DNA of 64,000 nucleotides from Sphagnum compactum (lineage: Eukaryota; Bryophyta; Sphagnopsida; Sphagnales), in NCBI GenBank assembly GCA_965153455.1, contig OZ234497.1, forward strand, positions 17,601,872 through 17,665,871. The letters are read 5' to 3'. The notes under the pieces were generated by a model. That model was not told the DNA's origin. It did no database searches and saw only the letters and a list, made by a program, of their open reading frames with translations. The translations under genes and the position numbers were made by a program. This document shows positions 24,161 to 36,141 of this stretch, one piece after another; position 1 is the stretch's first letter, and each line of letters begins with the position of its first letter.

Positions 24161-24647
24161 TGCGTTCTTGCTTCCTTCCCCTGTTGTGGACTTCGTCATC
24201 CTTCTCCATCCCCATCTTAGAACCCCCAATGTCATGACCATTCTGTTTGAAAACATCCAAAAAGTAATCAAAAATTCGAACTCAGTCTTTGCCAAACATT
24301 CAGATGCCTTGTCTCAATGCATCATCTTCTTCAGATGTCCATTGACCGCAAGTCTTCTTCGTCTTCTGCCCTTCATTCCTTCTTGAAGTTCTAATCCTTT
24401 CTGACCTCCATGATCCAGCTTCTAAGGACTCAGATGGCAACAAAAGTTCTACTTGAGCCTCATTGTCCACTCGCACTTCCTGACTAGTAACCTTCTCTGG
24501 GACCTCCTGGAAATTTTCTGGCACTAGTTCTGGCACTTCAAGAGTTGCTCTCTGGAAGATTCTCGATCCTAGATCCTTGCAGAGCTTCACCAATTCCGCC
24601 TCACAGTCATGTGACACATTGAGGAGTTGTGGACTAGTTGCAGACAT
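24160..24647 (-). pseudogene. Myb/SANT-type DNA-binding gene remnant
   Basis: The frame from 24647 ends in CGQWTSEEDDALRQGI, then a TGA at 24302-24300, MFGKD, a second TGA at 24284-24282, and VRIFDYFLDVFKQNGHDIGG. Ignoring the two stops, this follows the Myb/SANT pattern W-EED--L--GI-MFGKDW--I, where the second stop replaces the helix-2 Trp. The upstream part is acidic and unstructured, with a basic patch (RIRTSRRNEGQKTKKT) just before the Myb repeat. Two in-frame stops inside the conserved domain make it a pseudogene. The family resembles single-Myb telomere-binding-like proteins but is not assigned. Confidence 0.65.
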
Positions 24648-24660
24648 TCACCTCCTGGCA

Positions 24661-25668
24661 ACCTGTTGCTGCCTCCAGTTCTTCCTCAAGAGCTGCCTGC
24701 AAACTTGAGCAGGAGAAAGTGCAGCTTATGGAAACTCTGGCAAACCAGCAGCTTTTTGCAATCAAAGAGCTCATAACAGAGGCTCAGAATACATTGCCCA
24801 TGGTGTTCAAAACATGAGTTTTTGGCAGAGGAATAGCTCCATGCAGACTTATTTGCAGTGAGCTATGGTTTCTTCTATTTGTGGGCAAGTTTTCTGACAT
24901 ACTGGATCAGAGCCTCCTGGACAAATTTGATGGCAAAACACTTTGAAGGATCTCCCTGAGGAGAAGAACAATAGGGTGTTATGCCAGGGGGAAGATCTGC
25001 CTATGTTTACATGTTCCTACATTCCCATAAAAAGAGAGTCGTTGACATGCGAGCATGGAAGTTCCTGTTCCTGTACTTGTCATGGGTTCTCCTGAGGTTA
25101 GGGAACACCCTTGGACTCATGGTCTCAGGTGGCTCTCCTTAGGAGAATCCCGTCGATCAGGAACCTCCCCTACAACTCACATCACACATACTGTCTTGAA
25201 ATGCAGCTGCAGCCAGTTGCAATGACAATAAGAGCATGATCTTATCAAGGACCAAATGAGAAAAAGAAGAAATTTTGGGTAAATTCCAAACTAAGTTCTT
25301 ATGATTACATTTATGTAACTTCATGTTGCATTTAACATGGATTTTGGCATTCAAGCAAAAGCTGGTTGTACACAAATTAATCCATTTTGTTGCCTCCCAA
25401 GTTTTGCAATGAATAAATACATGCTACCACAAAGAATTCAGAGGTCTTTCAAGTTGGTGGTATGTTTCAAGGTTTTCAAGCTGTCCAGCTTAAAAACCCC
25501 AGGAAGTGTTAATCATGATCATATGTTGCACAGAAGAAGACCTTCAAACATTGTGAGTATGGTGTTCCTGTAACTGGCAAGACTGCATGGCATCATACAC
25601 ATTAGCTTAGTACTGCAATTCTTTTGGAAGTGATTCCAAGTTCTTAAGAAACCTAAGTAAGAATCTGA
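24661..25668. other. stretch with coiled-coil remnant, no intact gene
   Basis: Apart from the helical remnant at about 24702-24800, no gene is recognised. This is the downstream flank of the minus-strand gene that ends at 25669. Confidence 0.4.
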
Positions 25669-26906
25669 CTAGCTATTTAAGCTAGCAGCATCAGGCATTT
25701 TTTCTGATCTCAAGTGCTGCCTGTCTACACCAGCTCCACCTTGGCTGTATGCATGCGACGACTCAGCTGCTAATTCCTTTGGTACATTATGCACCAGCCC
25801 AAGTTTAGTCTTGGTTGCATAGTAGCCTCCCAACGTATCAAGAGTAGTGTAAATGTTGCCTGGTTGTGCTGCTTCCCAACCGTTGTCTAGACGGACAATC
25901 TTCCCAGCACTGGGTTTTTCGAATAAAACTGATACGAAAGACTTGAACCTCAAATTAAAAGGTATCACCTGCATGAAGAATCAATACATGTGGAGTTTAA
26001 ATCATGTGGAGTCAGGATCAGTAGATTTCTGCATAAGCACTCCCAAGATCAGTCGAGAGATTTCCATGAAAAGAGAGCTAGCTGCATGATCTGATCAATG
26101 TGTTGGCTCGATCTTTCTTCGGTATTTTTCTCTCTCTCTATTTCTGTTTGTGATCTCTTTTCTCAACAGTTTATGCTTGGAATCTATATATGATCAGGAA
26201 GTTCACATTTGGATGAAGCTGTCAAAAAAGACCTTAGAGTTCGCTAGTCTCATAACAATGCAGCAAGTGAAAGAAATCGGCGATGGAAGATTTGTGAGAA
26301 CTTGGAGTTTTGAAAACGCTTGATTAAAGACTTACGCTTACGCCAGGTTTGTCGGTGTCGGCTTTCAGGAACACAAAGTCTGCATACCGGGTTGCCCAAT
26401 CCTGGTATCGACTGTCCAAGTCTAGTTGCCAGGGCAACGAAGATCCATAGATTGCGAGCACAAGCTGCCACCAAACCAAACCAAACCAATCCAAAAAAAA
26501 AAAACATCCCCAAAAGTCAGGCGCCCATCATCATCATCATCATTACTACTGCTCGTCCCGCATCGATCAAAATCATCAAGCCAGATTCACAGAAAACCAT
26601 TGAAAGAGGAACTAGATCGACCAGCACTAGGTGCAAGCCAGCAGCAAGCAACAACCCATGATGACTTACCACTTTATCTTTACTGACAGCCCGCACCGCA
26701 AGCAAATCCTCCCAAGTAGCAATGCTGTTCACGGCACCAACAGACAACTCTACACCTGTGGAGAGCATCAATGCACCAGCAGAACTCGAAGCAGCAGCTA
26801 CAGCAGCAACAGCAGCAGGATGAGCATAGACATTGATCAGAGAAACACAGCAGATCACAAGCTGCAAGAGCACGACACAAACCAGCTGCACCGAAGACAA
26901 AGCCAT
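25669..26906 (-). CDS. candidate thioredoxin-fold protein lacking the CxxC motif
   Basis: Three exons join in phase 0: 26906-26670, 26464-26336 and 25968-25669, about 221 residues. A second donor at 26342 would remove two residues (Val-Ser). The N-terminus is hydrophobic (LVCVVLLQLVICCVSLI), like a signal peptide or membrane anchor. From residue 64 the pattern TWEDLLAVRAVSKDKVLVLA, IYGSSLPW, DWATRYADFVFLKADTDKPG and FVSVLFEKPSAGKIVRL follows the thioredoxin order: helix, strand beta-1, active-site loop, helix, FLKxDxD strand, and the final hairpin. The active-site CGPC position is Ser88-Leu89-Pro90-Trp91, so there is no redox dithiol. The C-terminal 65 residues are not recognised. The fold assignment is by eye and could be wrong; the exon structure is better supported. 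Confidence 0.55.
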
Positions 26907-27129
26907 GATGCAGATTTTCCAGCACCCAATAATATTACAATTGCAGCAGCAGCAGCTGCTGTTGTTATATCTAGTGATCTTTCAAACTTGTGTGTACTAA
27001 CTGATCTTTCTGAGTACCAGAGAATTCTGAGTTATGTTCCCAGGTAGTGAGTGTCAAGTTTGCAGGTTAGGGAACTGGGACTCTAGGTTTTGTGATGGAG
27101 GTGGAAAAGGACAAGATTCAGCAGTTGCT

Positions 27130-27172
27130 AAGCTAGCTAGCTAGCTAGCTAACTAACTAACTAGCTTCTACA
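27130..27172. repeat. ctag/ctaa microsatellite
   Basis: Short tandem run of ctag changing to ctaa just upstream of the larger minisatellite. Confidence 0.8.
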
Positions 27173-27289
27173 ACACGGACTCTTCATGGGACTGTGAATT
27201 ATTAATAGCCGATTTCCAACTGGGTTTGCACCAGTACTTACTCACAATTCTATTAACAAACAGCTACATGCTATGTTATATTACAGATC

Positions 27290-27840
27290 TAGAATTCATG
27301 GGTGTTACTATAGAGATAGCATGCTATCTTGATTTTAGAGATGGGTATGTACATCTAGTATGCCTATCTTATAGATCTAGAAATTTATGGGTATTAATAA
27401 TATAGATAGCATGCTCTCTAGACTTAGAGATGGGTTATGTACATAGTATGCTATCTTGATCTAGAGATGAGTATGTACATAGTATGCTATCTTGATCTAG
27501 AGATAGATGGGTATGGACATAGTATGCCTATCTAGATCTAGAGATGGGTATGTACACAGTATGCCTATCTAGATCGAGAGATGGGTATGTACATGGTATG
27601 CCTATCTAGATCTAGAGATGGGTATGTACATGGTATGCCTATCTAGATTTAGAGATGGGTATTAATACAGAATATAGTACTATGCTATCTAGACCTAGAA
27701 TTGGTTATTCATATACATCTAGCAAAATGCTATCTAGATCTAGAAGTGAGTATTAATATAGATACTAGTGCTATTGAGAGATCTAGAGATGGGTAAATGT
27801 AGATTGCATGCTATCTAGACCTAGAAATGGGGATAGCTAC
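27290..27840. repeat. 37-bp minisatellite
   Basis: The unit (gatctagagatgggtatgta plus catggtatgcctatcta) repeats with 37-bp spacing at 27535, 27572 and 27609, and more diverged and length-variable copies extend from about 27290 to 27840. Each unit contains the palindromic tctagatctaga core. No coding potential. Confidence 0.85.
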
Positions 27841-27859
27841 AACCCTAAACCCTAAACCC
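27841..27859. repeat. short interstitial telomere-like tract
   Basis: aaccctaaaccctaaaccc directly follows the minisatellite: about 2.7 units of the plant-type telomere repeat. Confidence 0.8.
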
Positions 27860-28478
27860 ATATTTAAAACTCTAGAGCTAGAGGGTTTTTTTATTATTAT
27901 TAGGTTAGCTAGCTGATCGTGGCAGTTTTAGGTAGTCCTTTCTTAGAAGCTTAGTGGGTGGTTTGTTGGTGTGTACATTATGAATATAGATATGACCGTT
28001 TTGTGCTCTTTCCTTTAAATTGGAATGAGCATTGGATTCTTTGGCCATTTTTATAGGTATCTGCTTGAGCCTTGAGGGATGATTCTTATCGTTAGTTATC
28101 TTGCTTTTTTGCTTTTACTCTCTCTTTTTCTTTTCAAGAAATTGTTCTTTATTTTCTTTCAGATCATTCTTGTGTTCGTGTTTATGCCCGGGGAAGCTCT
28201 TTGTACAGAGACCCCAGATGTGCATGGATCCAGATAATTAGTACTTAGTATAAACTGCCGTTCACAGATGATCTATTGCGAGCCTTTGGATGATTCGGTT
28301 GAATACATTAGTACATTTTGTATGGTAGTTGAGGACCATGATGGTTATTTGAATCTTGGGGTGATCGTGCAGCATATGGTATCCTATGTAATAGTGGGCA
28401 ATTTTCTTGTCATTCACATGTGAATTTTTTGAGGGATCAAACACTGGACTTGTTGGGGGCATCTCTGGGAATTAAGTT

Positions 28479-29185
28479 TCAAAGTTCAAACTAGTGTTGG
28501 GCTATGCTCACATTTCAGAGAATCATTGATTTCGATTCTTAAGCAAGCTTTTGATTCTTAAACAAGCTTTGAAGAATCGGCCTGATTCTTAACAAGACTT
28601 TTTTTACCTTCAAGTGAACCGACTAAGATATTAAATTTTTTTGAGGGAATAAAAAAATCAGTTCTCAAAGTGCAAGCTCTCACAAATTTAATAACCCTCA
28701 GTGCTCACAAGCCGGTTATCAAAGTTCAATTTTTAACTTAACAATTTTTTTAATTATCAAAAAATTTATAAATTCGCAAAAATAATTGAAATAATTAGTG
28801 AAATCACAACCCTAGCTAAAAATATGAAACCCATAGCCTAGAAATATAAAACTTAGCCTATAACTCTAAACCTAAACCTTACCCACCACCCTAGATCCTA
28901 AACCTTACCTATTACTTAGCTTAAACCCTTAGACCTGTATGCCTGAGAACCGTATCTTGCTACCCTCCAATATACCCTCTGATACACCGCCTGAGTATCG
29001 ACTTTTTGAAAGTTCTCTAAAGGGGTCAATACTCACTCTAGAGAGAACCGGTGAGGCAAATCTCATCCCGAGTATCACCAAGGGATGATACCTATCAATT
29101 TTCATGGTGAGAACCAACTCACGAAACCTCCAGTTGGCTCTCACCTATTTTTTTGATACCCACCCAACACTGGTCCAAACTTTGA
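28479..29185. mobile_element. possible non-autonomous DNA transposon with imperfect TIRs
   Basis: Left end 28479-28503 and the reverse complement of the right end 29161-29185 match at 19 of 25 positions (tcaaagtt...agtgttggg). The 707-bp interior has no recognised ORF. No target-site duplication was detected. Confidence 0.45.
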
Positions 29186-29189
29186 ACCA

Positions 29190-32100
29190 ATACTTTGGGC
29201 AAGTACATTGATTTCTTACATATCAACCGATTAAAGGTAAAATTTACAAGAAATTTAAAAATATATCAGCTTAGTAAAAAGGTATATGGGCTTCAAAAAT
29301 TTCGCCAACATAGTAAGGGTAAGAGTATGTAATTAGCTTTACAAAAACTTCGATATGGGTAAAGGTAAATGACAAACATTTATCTTGTTCACAAGGTATT
29401 AAGCTGGGTAGAGATAAATTTCCATCATCATGTTTACCCTATGTATACCATGTGGGTATAAATAAACAAGGGTAGATAAAAATATTAACACAAGACTTGT
29501 TACGGAACATTTCAAAGTGAACATAGACAATTACTTGGCATTGCGAACATGAGTTCATGCAAAATTTCAAACATCTATGAATCAAAAAATTAGCATAATT
29601 AGAATGGAACCAATCTTGGTAGCCTAAAATATACATTCATTGGTGTAAGTATTAAAAATTGCATGCAAAATAAAATACCAAATCAACATACTAATATTTG
29701 AAAGAAGCCTATACTTGCCTAGCTTTAATGGTATGATATGGTTCACCATTTGCATAACAACAAAGGCATAACTTATGGTGGTATTCATTACATCAACAAC
29801 AATATTCATTACATCAATTGACAAGGGGCATGTACAATTGGGCCAGTATCACAAGGAACATCACTCCCTCAATTTGTTATACTTCTCAAACTTCAGGACA
29901 ATGAAGAAGGACACATTTAAGAAAAGTTTTTTCACTACGAATACAATCCTCACTTTGTCTTGTAATGTTAAATTTAAAATTTAATTAAATTAACAAAAAA
30001 TATAATGGTGTCCAATAGATTCTTGTCCCATTAGCATTCTAGTCAATACAAGGACAAAAACCAAAAGAGAATTATGTGTGTACAATTGCAGAATCTTTAA
30101 ACCCACAATTTGTATACCTATTCAACACATGAAAGAAGAATTTTTGAGTTCAAATCCTAAGTCAGATACATAAGATTGTAGTGCGGTAGTAGCAAGTTCA
30201 GCTGTTTGGTGCCAAATATTTCATATATTCTCTCCTAAGATTCTAGCTAATCAAATAAAGAAATTATTAGATTTATTTGTTGCGTAAGTACACCTTGATA
30301 ATGTCTCAAAAATATTGAACTTTTTTCTCATAATTATTTAATGCCAAACTTGCTAGGTTACTATGGTATGGACTATGCCATACCTTATCTTGTGGAAGTA
30401 TTAATTGTATCTAGTAAGGGGGATGAAGTTGTTAATGTTTTTAATAAGTACAACATGGAAAGTAGTAAAAGAATGAGTCTCTCTAATACAAACCTTATTG
30501 TTGACATTCTTCATTTGGTATGCACATCTTTTTATTCAATTCTTTCAATGGGTTTTGTCAAGTTTACCTTTCATTAGGATGTGCAATAGGACACGACCCA
30601 AAAGATTGCAGCTTGTGTGTCCTCAAAGGAATATATAAGAGAAAATGTCAAGGTTGGTCACATGGACCATATGAAATATCCTTAGGGCATACCCAATGTA
30701 AGACGACTATCCTTGGTGTTGAAATTCTATTTCAGTGCAAAAGTATGTCCCAATTAGTAATTGATTGATCTTGTAAAAGTGTAGCAATCTTTCAAGTCGG
30801 CAAATATGGATATGTCAATGTTTCAAGGAATGCAACACGAAAGGTGTGTGCACGCTTTTAGCATATCTTTATGATAATGTTCTTGGTTGTTGTGCACAAA
30901 TTTCTTTGTAGAAAACACCATTAAGTACCACTCGGGCCATAGCCTATTGTGGGCAATTTGTCAATGCTTTGAAAATCTCCACACAAGGCAAGTTGAGCTA
31001 AACAATATGGGCTTATAATGTGTTTCCACCTTCATTCCATTAACACTCTAGTTACGTCTTCTCCTAATAGTGATGAAAACTGCGATGATATGTTCCAACA
31101 TTGTCAATCATGTGACTTTCGTTTGAAATTTTGGCCAATAAACAAAGTATGGAGTAAGGGGGGGAATGGGATTATAAGTGGTAGTTCTTAAATATTGTGA
31201 CACATTCAAAGGATTTATGTGAAAGAGTTTTTTTTTTACGATGAAAAAAAATTTAATTATTCCAACTCATCAAAACAAAAAACAATCAAGGCCATTTACA
31301 TGGAAACCCAAGCAAGCAAAGTGGTGGATCACAATCTCAAGCTATTAACAATTTCCATGAATCTTATCACTCGAGTGTTGTTAGACAAAAGGTGTTTGAA
31401 ACCTATTAGTGTTTTCAATGTTTTAAAAATGTACAAAACAATGTTGGGAATTACGAGCACTATATTTTGATCACCAAAGTTGTGATTTGATATTATGGGT
31501 TGTATTTGATATTATTGGTTTCAATTTTGGAACTTTCAAATCGTAAGTTCATGTATGAACATCATATTTTAGTTATGAAAATCATCAATTACAATCACAC
31601 ACAATCTAATTCATTTTTGTCAAATAGCTGTTGTGGAACTCAATCTAGTTAAGAGGGAAAATCATGGTTCAAAAAGATTGTTGACGGATATGTATATTGA
31701 TATGATGCTTTCAATGTTGTTGAGTACATCCCTTATTTAAAGTAGGTGACCGAGCTTCAAGGATTGACATCTCTTTACAATTGTTGCACAATCACATGTC
31801 CGAATTTGTTACAACAATAACCAACAAACACAAAACAATTGTATTTACTCCAAATTTAGATAAATATGTGACTAAAAACTTAATGGATGTACTCCTTATA
31901 ATGCCTTGAGAAGATGGGATTGAAGAATTCAAGCTATTATGATTGTGAATTGAGATTATAAGTGACAAAACCCATATTTACATATTGGGTAGTTATTTTT
32001 TTGTGTTTAATACTATTTTCACATTAAGTTTTGTATTGGCCCATGTTTTTGATGTATTATACACCAAAAGTTAATAACAAAAGGTTGATATATGTGATTT

Positions 32101-33078
32101 CTACACATGATATGCTTCTTGGAGGAATAGGCATTCAACTACTATGGACCAATTTTATTTCATAACATGTTTTTGTTAAAATATATTATTGTTGTTGTTT
32201 AACATAATGTTCATGAATACTTTTCATCATCATAGAATCAACCTTTTTTTTATTCACAATTTTTTGCTAAAAGTAATTTAAAATCAAAAATTAAAAAATG
32301 AAGTGAATTTGGAGGGTTTTCCATTGCCAAAAGTGAGGGGAAAAAAATTGCTAAACACAATATTTGGTTTTCAATGTGCAACCATAAATATAGAAGATTG
32401 ATTACAAATTTTGTATTTCATTTGGTTTATAATTAGATTTGGTTAAATCTTTTTAAGGACGATTGCCATGTTTTCTATGTTTTCCTATGGATGATCGATC
32501 GGTAGTTAGGCTACAATAAAAAATTCCTAGAAAGAACATTGGTTTCAATCAACATACTTTGTGCTCTTGTAAAAACAAGATCTCTAACATTGGAATGGGT
32601 GATGGTAGAGCTTTTGCAAACACCTTAACATTATGAAACATTCAAAGAAATATGATTCCACTTGAATTGAATTGAGTTTTGAAGCAACTTGTCTTTCAAA
32701 GAAGAATAAATGCATGGAGAAGCTAGACTCGCTTTTATTCACATTGCTTAGTTCAATCGTTAATGATGCTCCTATTTTAGTTATGATTTTGCAAGCAACA
32801 CTTTGAACTTGCGAAAGACACAAAGTGTTTGATTACTTTTTTTATAAAAATGAAATGAGTTCATAAGAAGGGATTTGTTAATTACTTCGGAAATAAAAAT
32901 TCATAAGCATTCAAAAATTTAATTAACCACACATAAATCTAATCTTGAGAATATTTATGAAACAAATGTTTAGCATAATAAAATTAAAAGATGTTCATTA
33001 TTAAATTTACATATTAATCATCTATCAAATTTTGTCATGTGCATAAATCATCAAATAAACATATACATACACACATGC

Positions 33079-33109
<31 letters not shown>

Positions 33110-33300
33110 GTCCCAATTTTAATTAGGTAACAAAATAACACCCTCCAAACGTAGGGCTACTCTAGAAAATACAAAGAGGAAGGATCCCTAACATTATGAA
33201 CTGGACAATAGTGGCTTCATGGATGAAAAATATCCCCGAGTAGCTTCACATTATCAACTCTAGTACACTGCCTTCATGGATGTAAGACCACCTCCCTCTC
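29190..33300. other. AT-rich intergenic desert upstream of the P4H gene
   Basis: No gene recognised in about 4.1 kb. ORFs at 30341-30577 and 31219-31470 lack family resemblance. An AT microsatellite lies at about 33080-33105. Confidence 0.5.
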
Positions 33301-33339
33301 AGGTCCTCCTCCTTCCCGGCTCTTCACGGTTTGCTGCAG

Positions 33340-34840
33340 ATGCGCATGGAGCTCGCGGAGGAGAGCTTGCACGCACCCGCATCGAATGTTTGCGCCTTGT
33401 GGGTCGTGGCTACAGAAGGTAATGGACCTTTTCCCTTCTTCTTATGGAAGCTTTTGTTTCCAAAAAAAAATTCTTTAAACGATTTAGTGAAGAATCAGCC
33501 CTGTGTTTTTGACTTGAAGCTCTGAAGCTCTGAAGGTCTCTCTCTGGGTAGTTAGGTATGTAATTGAGCTCTTTCATTTGATTGGGTTTTTTTTCCTTTC
33601 CTTATTTTGATCTCCGATCTCACTTTTTTCATCAAAATCTGGCCGTTTTTCCTCGTGAGATTTGAGCATGAATTTTAAGTTTAAGAGTCTGAACAATCTG
33701 AATTTTGCTTTATGGTAAGGTAAGAACTCCTGTGCTCCTTTTGCCTGTCAGTGTTTTCTGACATTGATTTTTTATGGGTGTTCTCCAGAATAGGAAATCT
33801 TGTGACATCTGATTGAGCTTCTTCTTCTTCTTCTTCTTGCTGATGATTTTTTCCTCTCCTTGGGTTCTGCAGTAGAAGGAGCCATGAGGATGTTGGAGGT
33901 TCTTCTGGTATTTTGTTTGCTTCAAGGGGGAAGAGCAGCAGAAGTGGATGACTTGCCAGGATGGATGGGGGAAGTGCAGTCTACGGAGAAGAAGGTAGAG
34001 AGCTCTGCAAGGATAGCACAGGTGGGAAGTAATTTCTTCGACCCCACATCAGTGATCCAGATCTCATGGAAACCCCGAGCTTTTCTAGCCAAACAATTTC
34101 TCACAGATTTTGAGTGCAATCACATGATTCACCTTGCAAAAGACAAGCTGGAGGAATCCATGGTCGCAGACAATGAATCTGGCAAGAGTGTGAAGAGTGA
34201 AATCCGGACAAGCTCGGGAATGTTTTTGATGAAAGGACAAGATGAAGTGGTTTCACAAATCGAGGATCGAATTGCAACCTGGACTTTCTTGCCAAAGGAA
34301 AATGGAGAGGCAATGCAAGTCCTGAGATATCAACATGGGCAAAAGTATGAGCCACATTTTGATTACTTCCAAGACAAGAACAACCAAGCTCTTGGAGGTC
34401 ACAGAATTGCGACTGTGTTGATGTACCTCTCGGATGTCATCAAAGGAGGTGAGACTGTCTTCCCATCTGCTGTAGAGGAAGACAAAGATGGAGGACTCAT
34501 CAAGGATGATTCATGGTCTGATTGTGGGAAAAGAGGATTAGGTGTGAAGCCCATGAAGGGTGATGCATTGCTTTTCTTCAGCTTACATCCTTCAGCTGAA
34601 CCAGATCCAATGAGCTTGCATACGGGCTGTCCTGTCATAGAAGGCGAGAAATGGTCTGCCACAAAGTGGATCCATGTTGCATCATTTGAGAAGCAGAGAC
34701 CGAAAAGCAGTGATTGTGTGAATGAGAATGATAAGTGTCAGGAATGGGCAGCATATGGTGAGTGCAAGAAGAATCCTGCCTACATGGTTGGCACTCCAGA
34801 TTGGCCTGGTGCATGCCGGAAAGCTTGCAGATTATGCTAG
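33340..34840 (+). CDS. P4H: prolyl 4-hydroxylase with ShKT domain
   Basis: A 2-oxoglutarate/Fe(II) dioxygenase that hydroxylates proline in secretory proteins such as extensins, in the ER or Golgi. The main exon is 33873-34840. An upstream exon (33340-33418) joins it through a GT...AG intron in frame, which would give 348 residues. The alternative start at 33884 (MRMLEVLLVFCLLQGGRA) opens directly with a signal-anchor-like segment and gives 318 residues; I consider it the likelier translation start. Counting from 33884, iron ligands are His158 and Asp160 in HFDYF and His246 in SLHTGCP; Lys256 in EKWSATKW should bind 2-oxoglutarate. After the catalytic domain a six-Cys ShKT domain (CVNENDKCQEW ... 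CRKACRLC) ends the protein. The catalytic and ShKT regions contain no intron. Confidence 0.92.
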
Positions 34841-34879
34841 ATAGGGTAAATATATATGTGCATCTTTTTGTTTGAGATT

Positions 34880-35355
34880 GACACTAGGTTAAAAGTGTTA
34901 GGGCTTTTAGTAGGGTTTGGTGTTCCAACAATTGTACTGTTAGCATGATAATTGAAGCTTTTTACATGAGGGTTCAGTGCTCCATTGATTGCACTGTTAG
35001 CATGATAGTCCAAGCTTTTTTAGGGTTTTGTGCTCCAACAGTTGCACTGGTAGAATGAAAGTTGAAGCTTTTTTGTAGGTTTTTGTGCTTCGACAATTGC
35101 ATTGTTAGCATGATAGTCAAAGCTTTTTTATTAGCGTTTGGTGCTCCAACAATTGCACTGTTAGCATGATGGTTGAAGCTTTCTATTAGGATTTGTTGCT
35201 CCAACAGTTGCACTGTTAGCATGATATAGTAGTTGAAACTTTTTATTAGGGTTTGGTGCTCCAACAGTTGCACTATTAGCATGATAGCAGTTGAAGCTTT
35301 TTATTAGGGTTTGGTGCTCCAACAATCACACTTTTTAGCATGACAGTTGAAGCCT
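34880..35355 (+). repeat. minisatellite of about 57 bp downstream of P4H
   Basis: About eight diverged units of the form ggtttggtgctccaacaatt then gcactgttagcatgatag and ttgaagctttttattag, spaced roughly 50-63 bp. It starts about 40-70 bp after the P4H stop and may be transcribed in its 3' UTR. Confidence 0.85.
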
Positions 35356-35920
35356 TTTTCTGTGAAGCTCAAGAATGGTAAAATGCCTGGTACTGAGGAT
35401 TGGAAGTGGGAGGTATTGGCCGGTATATTTGTGAATGGAAGAAAAATCCTCCCGCATGTGCATCACTCTGGTATCACTCTGGATCAGTGAGTGTTATTCC
35501 CCTCTCTTCTCTTCTCTTCATGAATTTGTTTTTGACGTAATCAATTTCCAGGTTATACCAGGCGAGTGTAGGATGGACTACTTTATGCACGACCTGCAGA
35601 ACTATGAGGTGTGTGTTGTAGATTATGTTGATGGTGGATTTCCTTTGAGAGAGAGAGACAGAGATAGAGCATTGACATTCTTGTCTTACTTGTTGAGCAA
35701 GGTTTCTGCTTTCTGTGCTTGCCCCTTTTGCCTCTACCTATTTTCTTTGTTTTTGAACATACCAACCCGATCTCGGTATTGGGTCTTTCTTAAAACCTTA
35801 TAACATATATATATAGGCTATTAACATGGTTAGGTTATACTGACAAAATGATATTCAAGCCTCAAATCAAAAAAGAAGGTCACGATTCCTTTAAATCTCA
35901 GGTTTGTTCTTTAGGATTTC
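35356..35920. other. stretch with unassigned short ORF
   Basis: A frame bounded by splice-like sites (ttccag at 35546-35551, gtgtgt at 35609) encodes VIPGECRMDYFMHDLQNYE, which I cannot assign. No gene called. Confidence 0.3.
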
Positions 35921-35944
35921 ACCTAGATGTACAGTTCAGATTAC

Positions 35945-36141
35945 CGTAGTACCTTGGCCATTTCAACACATGTCCATTGAATAGGCTTTTAGGGTTTAGA
36001 TTCATTATAGAGTATAGTAGCTTCAAGGATTTTGGCCCTGGGTGATAATAGGTCTATTTTTATGTGAGGATTTTTAAAAGATGATATTTTGGGCTTGTGT
36101 TGAAACTTGAGATTAGTTCTACAGTTATGATATCTTGAAGG
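35945..36141 (-). repeat. dispersed repeat R1, inverted copy
   Basis: Reverse complement of the same landmarks seen at 21931-22040 and 22976-23180, but here contiguous: ttcaagatat ... acaagcccaaaat ... aaaatcctca ... actatactctataatgaatc. This is the uninterrupted form of the family. Confidence 0.7.

Noticed and set aside
34900-35355. CRISPR-like repeat array
   Set aside because: Units are diverged, contiguous and without unique spacers; this is a plant minisatellite.
35380-35470. Degenerate second ShKT domain downstream of P4H
   Set aside because: Only a short stretch (aagaaaaatcctcc) resembles the P4H exon; too little to support.
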